This document shows, one piece after another, positions 44,361 to 52,024 of a stretch of DNA of 64,000 bases; the first letter of the stretch is position 1; each line of letters begins with the position of its first letter. The position numbers were made by a program, and so were the translations under genes. This DNA is from Paenibacillus sp. Root444D2 (lineage in GTDB: Bacteria; Bacillota; Bacilli; Paenibacillales; NBRC-103111), in NCBI RefSeq assembly GCF_001426375.1, contig NZ_LMEO01000051.1:248241-312240 (forward strand). The letters run 5' to 3'. Below the pieces are notes generated by a model that was given only the letters and a program-made list of their open reading frames with translations, ran no database searches and had not been told where the DNA came from.

Positions 44361-44377
44361 GCAAACGGGCAGTATAC
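44361..44377 (+). repeat. CTAACGG-type intergenic element 13
   Basis: GCAAACGGGCAGTATAC followed by TTCCAATATGTGTTAAAAT; the same tail as element 1. TG-T-TAAAAT at its end (44389-44396) looks like an extended -10 promoter pointing into the next gene. Confidence 0.75.
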
Positions 44378-44498
44378 TTCCAATATGTGTTAAAATGAGC
44401 AAGCAAAGTATTAAAGGCAAAACGTAGGAATCTGTTAGGTTATTAACAACCCCAAATATGGTAGTATGTTGAAAAGATTCAGTTCCGGAGGTGGAAAG

Positions 44499-44731
44499 TT
44501 GAAAGTACTTGGAATTGTAGGAATTATCTCTGGCATCTTTCTATTAGGATTAAGTGGGTTGGAAAGGTATTGATATTTGTTGCTGTTGCCGATAAAACAA
44601 TTCAAATGGACGCAGTGAGAAACTTAACTCCATCGTATATTTGGAATATAACAAACTGGACATTTGGAACCGGTTTATTTCTTTGTTTACTTGGGTGTGA
44701 ATTATTTCCTCGTGTGCGCCGCATTGGATGA
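44499..44731 (+). pseudogene. Small membrane protein gene with a frameshift
   Basis: TTG start after CCGGAGGTGG. The first frame encodes a hydrophobic helix (LGIVGIISGIFLLGLSGLE) and stops at 44571. A -1 shift near 44562 continues as VLIFVAVADKTIQMDAVRNL, ITNWTFGTGLFLCLLGCELF and ends at 44729. One indel would restore a protein of about 77 residues with two transmembrane helices. No family recognised. Confidence 0.65.
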
Positions 44732-44871
44732 TAATCAATGGAAGATAGTCTTAGCCCCAGTTAAATCAATAATTACAGATATGAGTGAGAGCCGCCATAT
44801 CCCCTACCTCGATTTTCTTGGTGGATAATTCGAAACATTAACCCGTAAATCATTTTATCGTTCTTGATGAA

Positions 44872-44911
44872 GGAAAAATGCAGTGCATGGCTGAGTCTTG
44901 CCAAGCACTGC
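44872..44911 (-). terminator. Terminator of the alpha/beta hydrolase gene
   Basis: GCAGTGC (44880-44886) pairs with GCACTGC (44905-44911), extended by TGGC/GCCA inside; on the minus strand ATTTTTC follows. Confidence 0.8.
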
Positions 44912-44919
44912 TTTTGTTG

Positions 44920-45951
44920 TTACTGGAAAAACTCATTAAACAGTTTAATGGTTTCCTGCGGTTTCTGCTCTGCGATCCAGTGTCCTGCTCCATCCAGTTT
45001 CACCGATTTTACATCAGTCGCATATTGACGCAAATGTGCATCAAGATTATTAAAAGTGGATTCAAAACCTCCAATACCGAGAACTGGCATTGATAGTTTT
45101 GGATAAGTTTTCAAATCTTCAATATCTTGCCTGAATGTTTTATACCACCCGTTACTTGCGCGAATTGCTTCAGCACTTGAATATGCCGCATAGTAGACTT
45201 CTTTGACCTCTTTGGTCATAGAAGGCTTGCCATAGGCCAAATAGTCAAAGAGCCAATCTTGATAAATACGCATTCCATTTCCTTGCAGCAATTTCTCAGG
45301 CAATTCTGGAACAGAATTGAGTCCAAACCACCAAGGGTAAATAGGATGGTCTTTAACGCTTGTATCGTACACTCCCGGTGGCGGCAAGAGAGGGAGTCCC
45401 AGATAGCGTTCAGATGGATGAGCAACATCCAACAAAGCTAGTTTTGTCGTAGCTTGAGGGTAATTAGCTGCATAAGCATAAGCAACAAATGCCCCAATGT
45501 CATGCCCTGCCATATTAACTTTCGTATAGCCAAGCTCTTTGACCAAGGCATAGACATCTGACGCCATTGTCTTCTTGTCATAGCCTGAGGCAGGCTTGTC
45601 AGAGCTGCCCATTCCACGATATTCAACGACATAAACATGATATTTCTTTGCTAGTTCCGGCATAATTTTGTGATACGCATACCATGTTTGCGGCCAGCCT
45701 GGAAGAAGGAATAGCGGTTCACCCTTACCCCCTTCAACATAGTGAAGCGTGATTCCATTTACCTTTTTGTATCCGTTTTTGAATCCTGGAAGTGTTTTGA
45801 CGAGCTCCTTATCAGAATAAGCTTTGTTTGCGGATGCATCATTATTCTGGTTGTTGTTTGTTGTGAAAGCTGTAATAAGAGCAGACACAAGCGCTAACAA
45901 CAGAAAAAATGCACTAAATTTGGCATACTTTCTCGTTGTTCCTTTTGACAT
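44920..45951 (-). CDS. Exported alpha/beta hydrolase (epoxide hydrolase-like)
   Basis: A 343-residue protein with an N-terminal hydrophobic segment (AFFLLLALVSALITAF), so membrane-anchored or secreted. The fold has an Asp nucleophile in MAGHDIGAFVAY, oxyanion region LLPGWPQTWYAY (PGWP where HGWP is usual), and the catalytic His in GAGHWIAEQKP. The cap contains PWWFGLNSVPE with a Tyr-rich segment, as in epoxide hydrolases and haloacetate dehalogenases. GGAGG precedes the ATG by 8 bases. Substrate unknown. Confidence 0.85.
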   Translation of the reverse strand: MSKGTTRKYAKFSAFFLLLALVSALITAFTTNNNQNNDASANKAYSDKELVKTLPGFKNGYKKVNGITLHYVEGGKGEPLFLLPGWPQTWYAYHKIMPELAKKYHVYVVEYRGMGSSDKPASGYDKKTMASDVYALVKELGYTKVNMAGHDIGAFVAYAYAANYPQATTKLALLDVAHPSERYLGLPLLPPPGVYDTSVKDHPIYPWWFGLNSVPELPEKLLQGNGMRIYQDWLFDYLAYGKPSMTKEVKEVYYAAYSSAEAIRASNGWYKTFRQDIEDLKTYPKLSMPVLGIGGFESTFNNLDAHLRQYATDVKSVKLDGAGHWIAEQKPQETIKLFNEFFQ

Positions 45952-46189
45952 AATAAATCCTCCATTAAAAATATTTTGGTAGTTACAACATAAAGCCTAG
46001 TTTCCCCCCACTTACAACGTCATTACAATTCCCAATTGCAAGGTAAGGTATGTATGAGTTCAGATACCGATTTGTTGCCTCATTTTGAAGGAGAATGTAG
46101 TGTGTTCGGGGATGGGGTTCTCATTAATTATGAAAATTACTCTTGATAAATCAAGGTTTTCCTATGCATTTTTCTCACTAAATATGACG

Positions 46190-46350
46190 CCACACACGTC
46201 GGTGAATCTAACGACACAATATGACCCCATAAAACTCATTGAAAAGACCACGCCAACGTGCTTTTGGCACTTTCGTGTCGCTCGCCGCGACATAAAAGTG
46301 CCGACATTGTACTCAAACGACACAAATGTGGTGACATTACAGATCCTCGA
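46190..46350. other. Possible terminal region of a lost insertion sequence
   Basis: On the minus strand TGTCG recurs several times (TGTGTCGTTTGAGTACAATG, TCGGCACTTTTATGTCG, GTGTCGTTAGATTC) with one GTGTCG/CGACAC pairing. Multiple short direct repeats of this kind are found at the ends of IS21-like elements. No transposase lies nearby. The 104-codon frame through it is not a credible gene. Confidence 0.3.
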
Positions 46351-46411
46351 AACGGTCAGTATAGGTTGCGAAAAGGTCTTTTATCACAACCAAGTCTAAT
46401 ACTTTAACTTT

Positions 46412-46458
46412 AAGAAATCCTCTGGGCTGTTTTGCAGCTTAGAGGATTTCTTTTTTGA
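46412..46458 (+). terminator. Isolated strong terminator
   Basis: AAGAAATCCTCT pairs with AGAGGATTTCTT, then TTTT; no convincing gene ends just upstream of it, which fits loss of a gene here. Confidence 0.8.
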
Positions 46459-46839
46459 GACAAGATTCAAAATAGTCGTACATTCATAGGTTCAGTCTAA
46501 AACTTATTTTTCTTAGCCGACAAAAAAAAGACTCGGTATCCCTCTGAATAAAAGGAGCTCCAGTCTAACACTATATTTTCACTTAACACAAGGAAAGCTT
46601 CTTTGACACAGATCGAGCAGCATGGTGTTAATAGGTAATGTCGGAACTGTTTGCTTGTGTATTTTGATAATTGCAGGGACAATTAATATTTTAGCTTTAT
46701 TATAGTGATGTTATGACCCTTCCTATAATCGTCTGTACGCAATTTTAAATTTTCCACTCGCGAATATGTGTGTTCTGTATCTGTAAATGGCTAGAAAGTG
46801 GCAACGAGCGCGTTAGATGAGGATGGAGAGGAGATTTTA

Positions 46840-46941
46840 ATGAAGTGGATTAGACAATTGTTTTGCAGACACAAAGTTTGCAACTTACGATGGGGATGTG
46901 ACGTTTCACTTGGGCAAAATGCGGTAAGAAGCAAGATATAG
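46840..46941 (+). CDS. Possible 34-residue phage-like small protein
   Basis: GAGAGGAG then 6 bases then ATG; the frame reads MKWIRQLFCRHKVCNLRWGC and 14 more residues, with Cys-x-x-His. The MK-I-Q-FCRHK start is common in small zinc-binding phage or prophage proteins, which are usually longer, so this is probably a shortened copy. Confidence 0.4.
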   Translation: MKWIRQLFCRHKVCNLRWGCDVSLGQNAVRSKI

Positions 46942-47025
46942 TCTGGTGAATGAAAATTAGACCTACAACTTTCTAGCGCTGTGAGTCCAATTTCCTATAT
47001 GTTATAACTGGGTTTGGTAGAACAC

Positions 47026-47062
47026 AACCCGCTTCTCATAATAAATAAGAAGCGGGTTATCT
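47026..47062 (+). terminator. Hairpin with weak T-run
   Basis: AACCCGCTTCT (47026-47036) pairs with AGAAGCGGGTT (47048-47058), followed by ATCTT. Confidence 0.65.
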
Positions 47063-47224
47063 TGGGCTGCTTTTGTTTTTTACATCGCTCGAAGCTGGTA
47101 GGACTAGCTTTTGACAGACCGTTACTAATTGCTCCACAGAAATTTTATTGAAAGCATCTTCCAATAGAAGTATTATTTATATGACAAAATGTCAACTTTG
47201 GGGCAGCGGGAGGGATGGCTAATA

Positions 47225-47695
47225 GTGAACGGAAAGAAAAAAACAATGTACACAATATTAGGTGTATTACTATTTGTTTTGTTGTTTCCTGGTTGTTCTA
47301 ATAATCTAAGATATAAATTTGAGAAAACCTTCGGTAACCCACATTCATTTTTTTATGGTCTAGGCCTTGGAATTGCGAAAGGTAATCACCAAAATTATTA
47401 TGATGATGAGTTTAACATGGATGATCACAAATCAATCTCATTTAACCTTGGAACGAGTCATGTGACAGTCTATGGTAAAGTAACAAATAGTGCAGATCCT
47501 CTTATTGTTATTCTAAATCAGAAAGTAATATACAACGGGGGGATGTCAAACAGTGATGTGCCGGGATTTTGGAATCATTTTTACATTAACAAGTATTTCG
47601 CGGTACCACTTGAAAACGTAAGCGCCGGTATGAATGAGCTCATTCTAACTAGTGGCAATGCGTCCGAAAAGATTATGATTGATGCGAGAAAGTAA
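47225..47695 (+). CDS. Putative lipoprotein of unknown function
   Basis: A 156-residue protein with a signal peptide and lipobox LLFPGCS. The mature part is polar at first (GIAKGNHQNYYDDEFNMDDH), then beta-rich (SISFNLGTSHVTVYGKV, LIVILNQKVIYNGG, NELILTSGNASEKIMIDARK), resembling an Ig-like exported domain. A GTG start at 47225 with GGGAGGG 10 bases upstream is preferred to the frame opening at 47189. No family recognised. Confidence 0.6.
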   Translation: MNGKKKTMYTILGVLLFVLLFPGCSNNLRYKFEKTFGNPHSFFYGLGLGIAKGNHQNYYDDEFNMDDHKSISFNLGTSHVTVYGKVTNSADPLIVILNQKVIYNGGMSNSDVPGFWNHFYINKYFAVPLENVSAGMNELILTSGNASEKIMIDARK

Positions 47696-47909
47696 TTCCT
47701 TTACAGGGGAATTGTAAACAGCCACCAACTACGACTGCCACGTCATCAACCAATCATAAATACTACCTTCAATCCGCTTGTAATGAACCAGATACTAGCA
47801 ACCATAGATCTAAGCCCCACCACCTTAATGCGGATTCATACTGATTATATTGTACTAATGGTATTATAGTTTTTGTGATTCCACTAAATTAGCATGGGGG
47901 AGTAACTAA

Positions 47910-48125
47910 ATGAATGAAAGACGTGAGGAAATAAAAAGAGCCCTTCAAGAAGAGAAGGCAGCGAGAAACAAAAAAGATTACTATAAAGGACTCTATAAGG
48001 ATAAGAATCGAAATAGACGAACTGTTGGTACTATTTTAATAGGTGTTTCGGTACTAACTGTATTATATTTTATTTTCACCAAAACACACTCAGGCACTAT
48101 TGCTGGCTATGCTTACGCTTGCTAA
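47910..48125 (+). CDS. Small single-helix membrane protein
   Basis: A 71-residue protein: highly charged N-terminal half (EIKRALQEEKAARNKKDYY, KDKNRNRR), then one transmembrane helix (VGTILIGVSVLTVLYFIF) and a short tail. GGGGGAG lies 7 bases before the ATG. Its end overlaps the start of the next broken frame. Unknown function. Confidence 0.55.
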   Translation: MNERREEIKRALQEEKAARNKKDYYKGLYKDKNRNRRTVGTILIGVSVLTVLYFIFTKTHSGTIAGYAYAC

Positions 48126-48477
48126 AAGGGGCAATAGAGATAGTAATCCCCTCGTATTGGTTTCGTCCGTAATTCCCTTCGCCCTGTTAATTTTCTTTGG
48201 TTTTGCGAACTATCAAGCCCACCAACTCCCTGATGCCCCACATGTAGTAACAGAAAACGAGCAAGATGAATTGAATTGGGAAGCCCAATGCTCAGAGGAT
48301 TGGGACTTAAATTGTCAGGACCATTTTTATGGCTTACAGGATCCGCCAAGCTAAGGATCAAGTTCGGGTACCGGCACACACTCAGTACGTGGATATACGC
48401 GTAGCGATGGAACACGCGTTGACGGATAGACTAGGACTAATCCTGACGGTATAACTAGCAACAATATTAGGAAATAA
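48109..48477 (+). pseudogene. Membrane protein gene with two in-frame stops
   Basis: One frame runs from about 48109 to 48477, interrupted by TAA at 48352-48354 and TAG at 48427-48429. It encodes a helix (LVLVSSVIPFALLIFFGFAN), an acidic stretch, then GTHSVRGYTRSDGTRVDG, stop, TRTNPDGITSNNIRK. The last part is the GYxRxDGTxV...RTNPDG...NN tail known from Bacillales small exported proteins, where the TAG position is usually Tyr. The stop pattern suggests decay. It overlaps the preceding gene. Confidence 0.65.
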
Positions 48478-48503
48478 ATTAAGGAAATGTTGTTTGCTGA
48501 CAA

Positions 48504-48526
48504 CTAACGGGTCGCGCGACCGTGTT
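48504..48526 (+). repeat. CTAACGG-type intergenic element 14
   Basis: CAACTAACGGGTCGCGCGACCGTG; here GGTCGCGCGACC is itself a perfect palindrome placed where the GGCAG arm normally starts. TTATAAT follows at 48525-48531. Confidence 0.65.
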
Positions 48527-48529
48527 ATA

Positions 48530-48968
48530 ATGTCCAGTAAATAAAGCCGTTACTAACCCTAGAACGTTTTTCAAGTCTCTTTATTATGTACAAAACTTAA
48601 ATCCTCTGGAAATAGCAAGATTAAGTGGAATATCTGAAGCCCAGTTATTAAGAAAATTTAAATACACGTATGAAAAAATCAAATGCAAGAAGGTGCAACT
48701 TGACGGAGACACCGATCCACTAATTGAAGACCTGCTAGTATCAAAGGCGATTAAATCAACTTTACTTAAGGCAGGATTTAAGCGACTTAGTGATATTAGA
48801 GATTATTCTGTTGAAGAACTCTCTCGAATTCGTCAACTGGGAATCAATTCGATTCGGGAGCTTAAGGAAGCCTTGAAAGATTACTACAATATTTCAATAA
48901 TTGAAGAATCAAATGCTAGTGTAAAACTTAATAAAAAGACAGAAATAGGTAAAGAGATATGCTTATAA
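48530..48968 (+). pseudogene. Helix-turn-helix plus alpha-CTD-like small protein, probably frameshifted
   Basis: The frame open from 48531 to 48968 encodes a helix-turn-helix (LNPLEIARLSGISEAQLLRK) followed by an RNA-polymerase alpha-CTD-like helix-hairpin-helix domain (IEDLLVSKAIKSTLLKAGFK, LSDIRDYSVEELSRIRQLGI, NSIRELKEALK). Its only start codon in frame is GTG at 48693, which would drop the helix-turn-helix. ATGTCCAGTAAA at 48530 is joined to it by a duplicated TAAA (48538-48545); removing 4 bases gives one frame from that ATG. No ribosome site is visible there, so the intact ancestral start is uncertain. Confidence 0.55.
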
Positions 48969-49014
48969 ATTTATTGGGTGATCGGTAGAGCTGCTGACGT
49001 GACGAGCGGCTTTT

Positions 49015-49159
49015 TGTCGGGTGACAAGAACATTATCTCATTAATTACCGCGTAAATCGCGGTTTTTTTATTTTATGGGATCAAGTTCTTGTCAAAACCC
49101 AATGACAAGAACTTGATCCCATTCCCGATTTTGACAAGAACTTGATCTCATTCCCGACA
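49015..49159. repeat. 145-bp TGTCGG...CCGACA structured repeat, copy 3
   Basis: TGTCGGGTGACAAGAACATT at the left, CCCGACA at the right. Inner hairpin ACCGCG-TAAAT-CGCGGT with TTTTTT (terminator-like), long hairpin GGGATCAAGTTCTTGTC with GACAAGAACTTGATCCC, and direct repeats CAAGAACTTGATCCCATTCC and CAAGAACTTGATCTCATTCC. Confidence 0.9.
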
Positions 49160-49185
49160 GAGCCATTGTAAGAGCATTATTGTTA

Positions 49186-49205
49186 CGCTAACTGGCAGCT
49201 TGGAC
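49186..49205 (+). repeat. CTAACGG-type intergenic element 15
   Basis: CGCTAACTGGCAGCTTGG, 27 bases after repeat copy 3; core has T for G. Confidence 0.6.
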
Positions 49206-49419
49206 AGGGCTTCAAAACCCTACATTACCAATCATTACGACAGTATCATCAGTTGCGTACTGGTAGTGCTTCTGATGGTTCTTTTGCTTTGCATGGATGT
49301 TGCAAGACTAGATTCATTTATCGAAACCAACTAATAAGAATAAGGTTTGGCATGTTGAGTGTACTTCGTAGGTTATGATAAGATTATTAGATATCAAGAG
49401 AGAAATTGAGGTGAGAAGC

Positions 49420-49992
49420 TTGGACCGACTTTATGATATGTTACACTTTAACTCGGAGTTTGTAGAGAAGAAGGAATTTGAAAAATATAAAGCATCTAGA
49501 TTCAAAGATAGAAAGATGGTTGTTGTAACTTGTATGGACTCAAGGCTTACCGACCTTCTTCCCCGAGCGTTAAATATTAAGGATGGAAATTCCAAAATCA
49601 TTAAAGATGCTGGAGCGATTGTTTTGCATCCATTTGGCAGCGTTATGCGTAGCGTTATTGTTGCTGTATATGAATTAAATGCCGATGAAGTGTTTGTGGT
49701 CGGACATCATGATTGCGGGATGAGCTGTATTGACCCTAGCGAAACCATTAATAAAATGAAGGAGAACGGCATATCTTCCGAAACTATCGACACCCTCGAA
49801 AGCTCCGGAATTAATTTGCAACAGTGGCTACACGGTTTCGATAGTGTTGAAGATTCCGTCAAAGGAAGCGTGCAAACGGTCAAGAACCATCCCCTCCTGC
49901 CAAAACACATTCCAGTTCATGGCCTTGTAATCGACCCGGAAACAGGAAAGTTGGATTTAATAGTTGACGGTTATAAACATAAGGAATCGTAG
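49420..49992 (+). CDS. Beta-class carbonic anhydrase (YtiB-like)
   Basis: Zinc enzyme hydrating CO2 to bicarbonate. Zinc ligands and active-site dyad: C38, D40 and R42 in TCMDSRL, H96 and C99 in GHHDCGM; the GAIVLHPFGSVMRS segment is also conserved. The TTG at 49420, 5-6 bases after GAGGTGA, gives 190 residues, matching the length I recall for B. subtilis YtiB (about 187); the longer frame from 49375 is less likely. Intact gene, flanked by elements 15 and 16 and followed by a terminator. Confidence 0.88.
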   Translation: MDRLYDMLHFNSEFVEKKEFEKYKASRFKDRKMVVVTCMDSRLTDLLPRALNIKDGNSKIIKDAGAIVLHPFGSVMRSVIVAVYELNADEVFVVGHHDCGMSCIDPSETINKMKENGISSETIDTLESSGINLQQWLHGFDSVEDSVKGSVQTVKNHPLLPKHIPVHGLVIDPETGKLDLIVDGYKHKES

Positions 49993-50050
49993 GGAAATCC
50001 GAATTGAATGAAGCCTTCCTAGATCACGAAACGCTATTCTGGGTAATACT

Positions 50051-50072
50051 GAGCTATCGAGAAACGTTAGTT
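50051..50072 (+). repeat. CTAACGG-type intergenic element 16
   Basis: GAGCTATCG-AGAAA-CGTTAGTT, the GAAA-loop class with the left arm mutated. Confidence 0.65.
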
Positions 50073-50089
50073 ACATACACTATCAAGAT

Positions 50090-50120
50090 AAGGCTGCCGG
50101 CAAAATCGGCAGCCTTTGCT
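50090..50120 (+). terminator. Terminator-like hairpin after element 16
   Basis: AAGGCTGCCG (50090-50099) pairs exactly with CGGCAGCCTT (50107-50116), then TGCT. Confidence 0.75.
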
Positions 50121-50224
50121 CAACTCCCTCAGAGAATAAGGATTTTCTCACGAATGCTCGCTCATTCGCAGGATTTCAATATGCATGTTAAATAGGAGTT
50201 CAGTTGTTAGAATAGTGTGTGGCA

Positions 50225-50515
50225 AGCAGTTCCGTTAGAGCGCATGCGGGAACAGAAGGTGCTGATCATATTTACAACATCTTCCATAAAAAGTTATACT
50301 GCACGCTTCTCTCCACAAGGTCCTCAGGGATTCACTCTCCCAAATCTCGACGGGTCTTTGCCCTCACATTCCTTCGTCCTATCTTTCCAAGGTGTGGAGT
50401 CCGATCAACGTTAACGGAACGGGTCTATGCCCTAAAGCTGAATAATCTCGGTACTCGTGCTTTCTTTGTGAGATCCTGCGAATGAGCCAATTTACGTGTC
50501 AGGGTTAGGATTTAC
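50225..50515 (-). ncRNA. Candidate bridge/seek RNA region of the IS110 element
   Basis: The non-coding DNA downstream of the transposase has no credible frame but contains repeated short stem-loops. On the minus strand AGGGCA-T/A-AGACCCGT occurs twice (50350-50364 and 50419-50433), each able to form GGG-CATAGA-CCC. GTTCCCGCATGCGC and TTCCGTTA motifs lie near the outer end. IS110/IS1111 elements are known to encode guide RNAs in such regions; the exact RNA borders cannot be set by eye. Confidence 0.45.
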
Positions 50516-50518
50516 CTA

Positions 50519-51796
50519 TTATGCTGCTAATGATATTTGAGCCTTATCCATAGAGAATGTTTGTCCTTCTCTCGCCATGGCTACAAGCATCCGGGCCAGT
50601 TTCCCAATCAGCTTCATCATGGACTGCATTTTTGTCATTCGTTTCACTTCGGTATTGTGTGCATGCATGGCTTGGAACGCTTCATTGAAAGATAACAGGT
50701 GAAACACAGTGAAGTAGAGATGTTTGCGCAGTAGTGAGTTGCCTCGTTTGGTGAGCTTGATTTGCCCCTTATACTTGCCAGAACTTCGTTCTGCTAAGTT
50801 CAATCCTGCCTTGCGCAATAACTGATTTCCGTGAGACAGCTTACGTAAGTCCCCGCCAAATGCCAATATGGCAGCCGTTGCAGGAACGGAAGCACCGACA
50901 GATCGAATGAGATCTGAGCAAGGAATTTCAGGCAGTACCTTTTCAATCATCTCGTCCGCTTCATCAATGATTCGGCAGATTCTTACATACTCTTCAATGA
51001 GGTGCCTTAGCTCCCATTTATCTTCTTCAAGGGCAGTAGTATCTCCCACGCTATGTCTAGCGAGTGATTGAAGTTCCATCGCCTTGTTCTTACCTCGCAC
51101 CCCGCCAGGTCTGACCATATACTCACCCCAGATCTGTACCATTTGCTCTGGAGTTAGCTGCAATAGGTCAGAAGGGGCTGGGAACCGGCGTAAAGTGGCC
51201 AACGAACGATCGCTAAAAATATCATCAAATGCTTGTCTGTATTCTGGAAAACGGATATCGAGCCAGCGGTGGATTCTATTCTTAATCCGTCCTGATTTAA
51301 CAACCCAGTGCTCTCTGTTTGTAACCATGACCCGTATGCGGCGGAATGCTTCATCCTTAGGAGCGAAGGGTGTGTAGAACCCGCGACTCACCGCATCGGC
51401 GATGACCAGAGCATCCTTTGGGTCGTTCTTGGAAGGTGAGTTATCTCTATTTTCCTTATTGCGTTTGGTCGTCATTGGATTGACAAGAGCCACATCAATT
51501 CCTTGATCCACCAACCAGTTGGCAATATTGAACCAGTAGTGACCGGTGCTCTCCAATCCCACAACGAAGTCATTCATGCCGTGCATCTTCTGTAATTTCC
51601 GAATGCTGTGTTCTAAATGCTCATAGCCGGCTAGGTCATTCGAAAATAGAATAGGGCGCTTGGTGAGGACAATACCTCGAAAATTAATGGCTTGTGCAGC
51701 ATGCTTCTCCTTGGCAATGTCGATGCCTATGACCAGAGTGGTAGTGGAGATACGTTCTACACGTTGATTTTGAGAATTAATTGGATTAGACTTCAT
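50519..51796 (-). CDS. IS110-family transposase
   Basis: A 425-residue recombinase. The N-terminal RuvC-like DEDD domain shows VIGIDIAKEKHAAQ, VVGLESTGHYW and NDPKDALVIADAV; the C-terminal Tnp_20 domain shows IRSVGASVPATAAILAFGGD, LLRKAGLN and KGQIKLTKRGNSLLRKHLYF with the catalytic Ser region. MKSNPINSQN at 51796 was chosen because AGGAGG lies 7 bases upstream. Full length for the family and without frameshifts, unlike the other transposases here. Confidence 0.92.
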   Translation of the reverse strand: MKSNPINSQNQRVERISTTTLVIGIDIAKEKHAAQAINFRGIVLTKRPILFSNDLAGYEHLEHSIRKLQKMHGMNDFVVGLESTGHYWFNIANWLVDQGIDVALVNPMTTKRNKENRDNSPSKNDPKDALVIADAVSRGFYTPFAPKDEAFRRIRVMVTNREHWVVKSGRIKNRIHRWLDIRFPEYRQAFDDIFSDRSLATLRRFPAPSDLLQLTPEQMVQIWGEYMVRPGGVRGKNKAMELQSLARHSVGDTTALEEDKWELRHLIEEYVRICRIIDEADEMIEKVLPEIPCSDLIRSVGASVPATAAILAFGGDLRKLSHGNQLLRKAGLNLAERSSGKYKGQIKLTKRGNSLLRKHLYFTVFHLLSFNEAFQAMHAHNTEVKRMTKMQSMMKLIGKLARMLVAMAREGQTFSMDKAQISLAA

Positions 51797-51902
51797 AATA
51801 ACGCCTCCTAAGGTGAGTTCTGAGGGCTGCAACCCAGTACATACTCATCCTAGCGAGGTGTTCTTTTTTCTGCAAGTTCAATCTACTAACACCTACAGGA
51901 AT

Positions 51903-51927
51903 GTTAACGGGCAGATTAGTTTAATAA
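51903..51927 (+). repeat. CTAACGG-type intergenic element 17
   Basis: GTTAACGGGCAGATTAG then TTTAATAA, just outside the IS110 element; elements 16 and 17 flank it. Confidence 0.75.
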
Positions 51928-52024
51928 TGATTAGCTAAACCATATCACAAGCAACGCCAAGATCTAGGGATAAAACATTAATACTAATAGTTTCAAGGAA
52001 TACAGACTTCATCGAAACCTTCAG

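Larger units (their letters stand above)
50215..51890 (-). mobile_element. IS110-family insertion sequence (ends approximate)
   Basis: One complete DEDD-type transposase with about 290 bases of structured non-coding DNA on its 3' side and about 90 on its 5' side. IS110-type elements lack long inverted repeats, so the ends are inferred from where the accessory repeats resume (element 17 at 51903). It is the only apparently intact insertion sequence in the window. Confidence 0.75.

Noticed and set aside
46085..46399. 104-codon open frame
   Set aside because: No ribosome site, odd composition, and it runs across repeat-like TGTCG motifs; better explained as non-coding.
46497..46682. 61-codon minus-strand frame
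   Set aside because: No ribosome site and no recognisable features; AT-rich chance frame.
18968..48429. Stop-codon reassignment to explain several in-frame TAG codons
   Set aside because: Broken genes also carry TAA stops and frameshifts, and intact core genes in the window use TAG as a normal stop (for example the Gfo/Idh gene), so decay is the simpler explanation.
50217..50485. Short frames 3' of the IS110 transposase
   Set aside because: Two overlapping frames in different phases with no starts or homology; the DNA has hairpin repeats more consistent with a structured RNA.
16351..51927. CTAACGG elements considered as true integron attC sites
   Set aside because: The core does not fit GTTRRRY/RYYYAAC, the paired L/R boxes are missing, and no integron integrase lies in the window. 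Kept only as a cassette-like observation.
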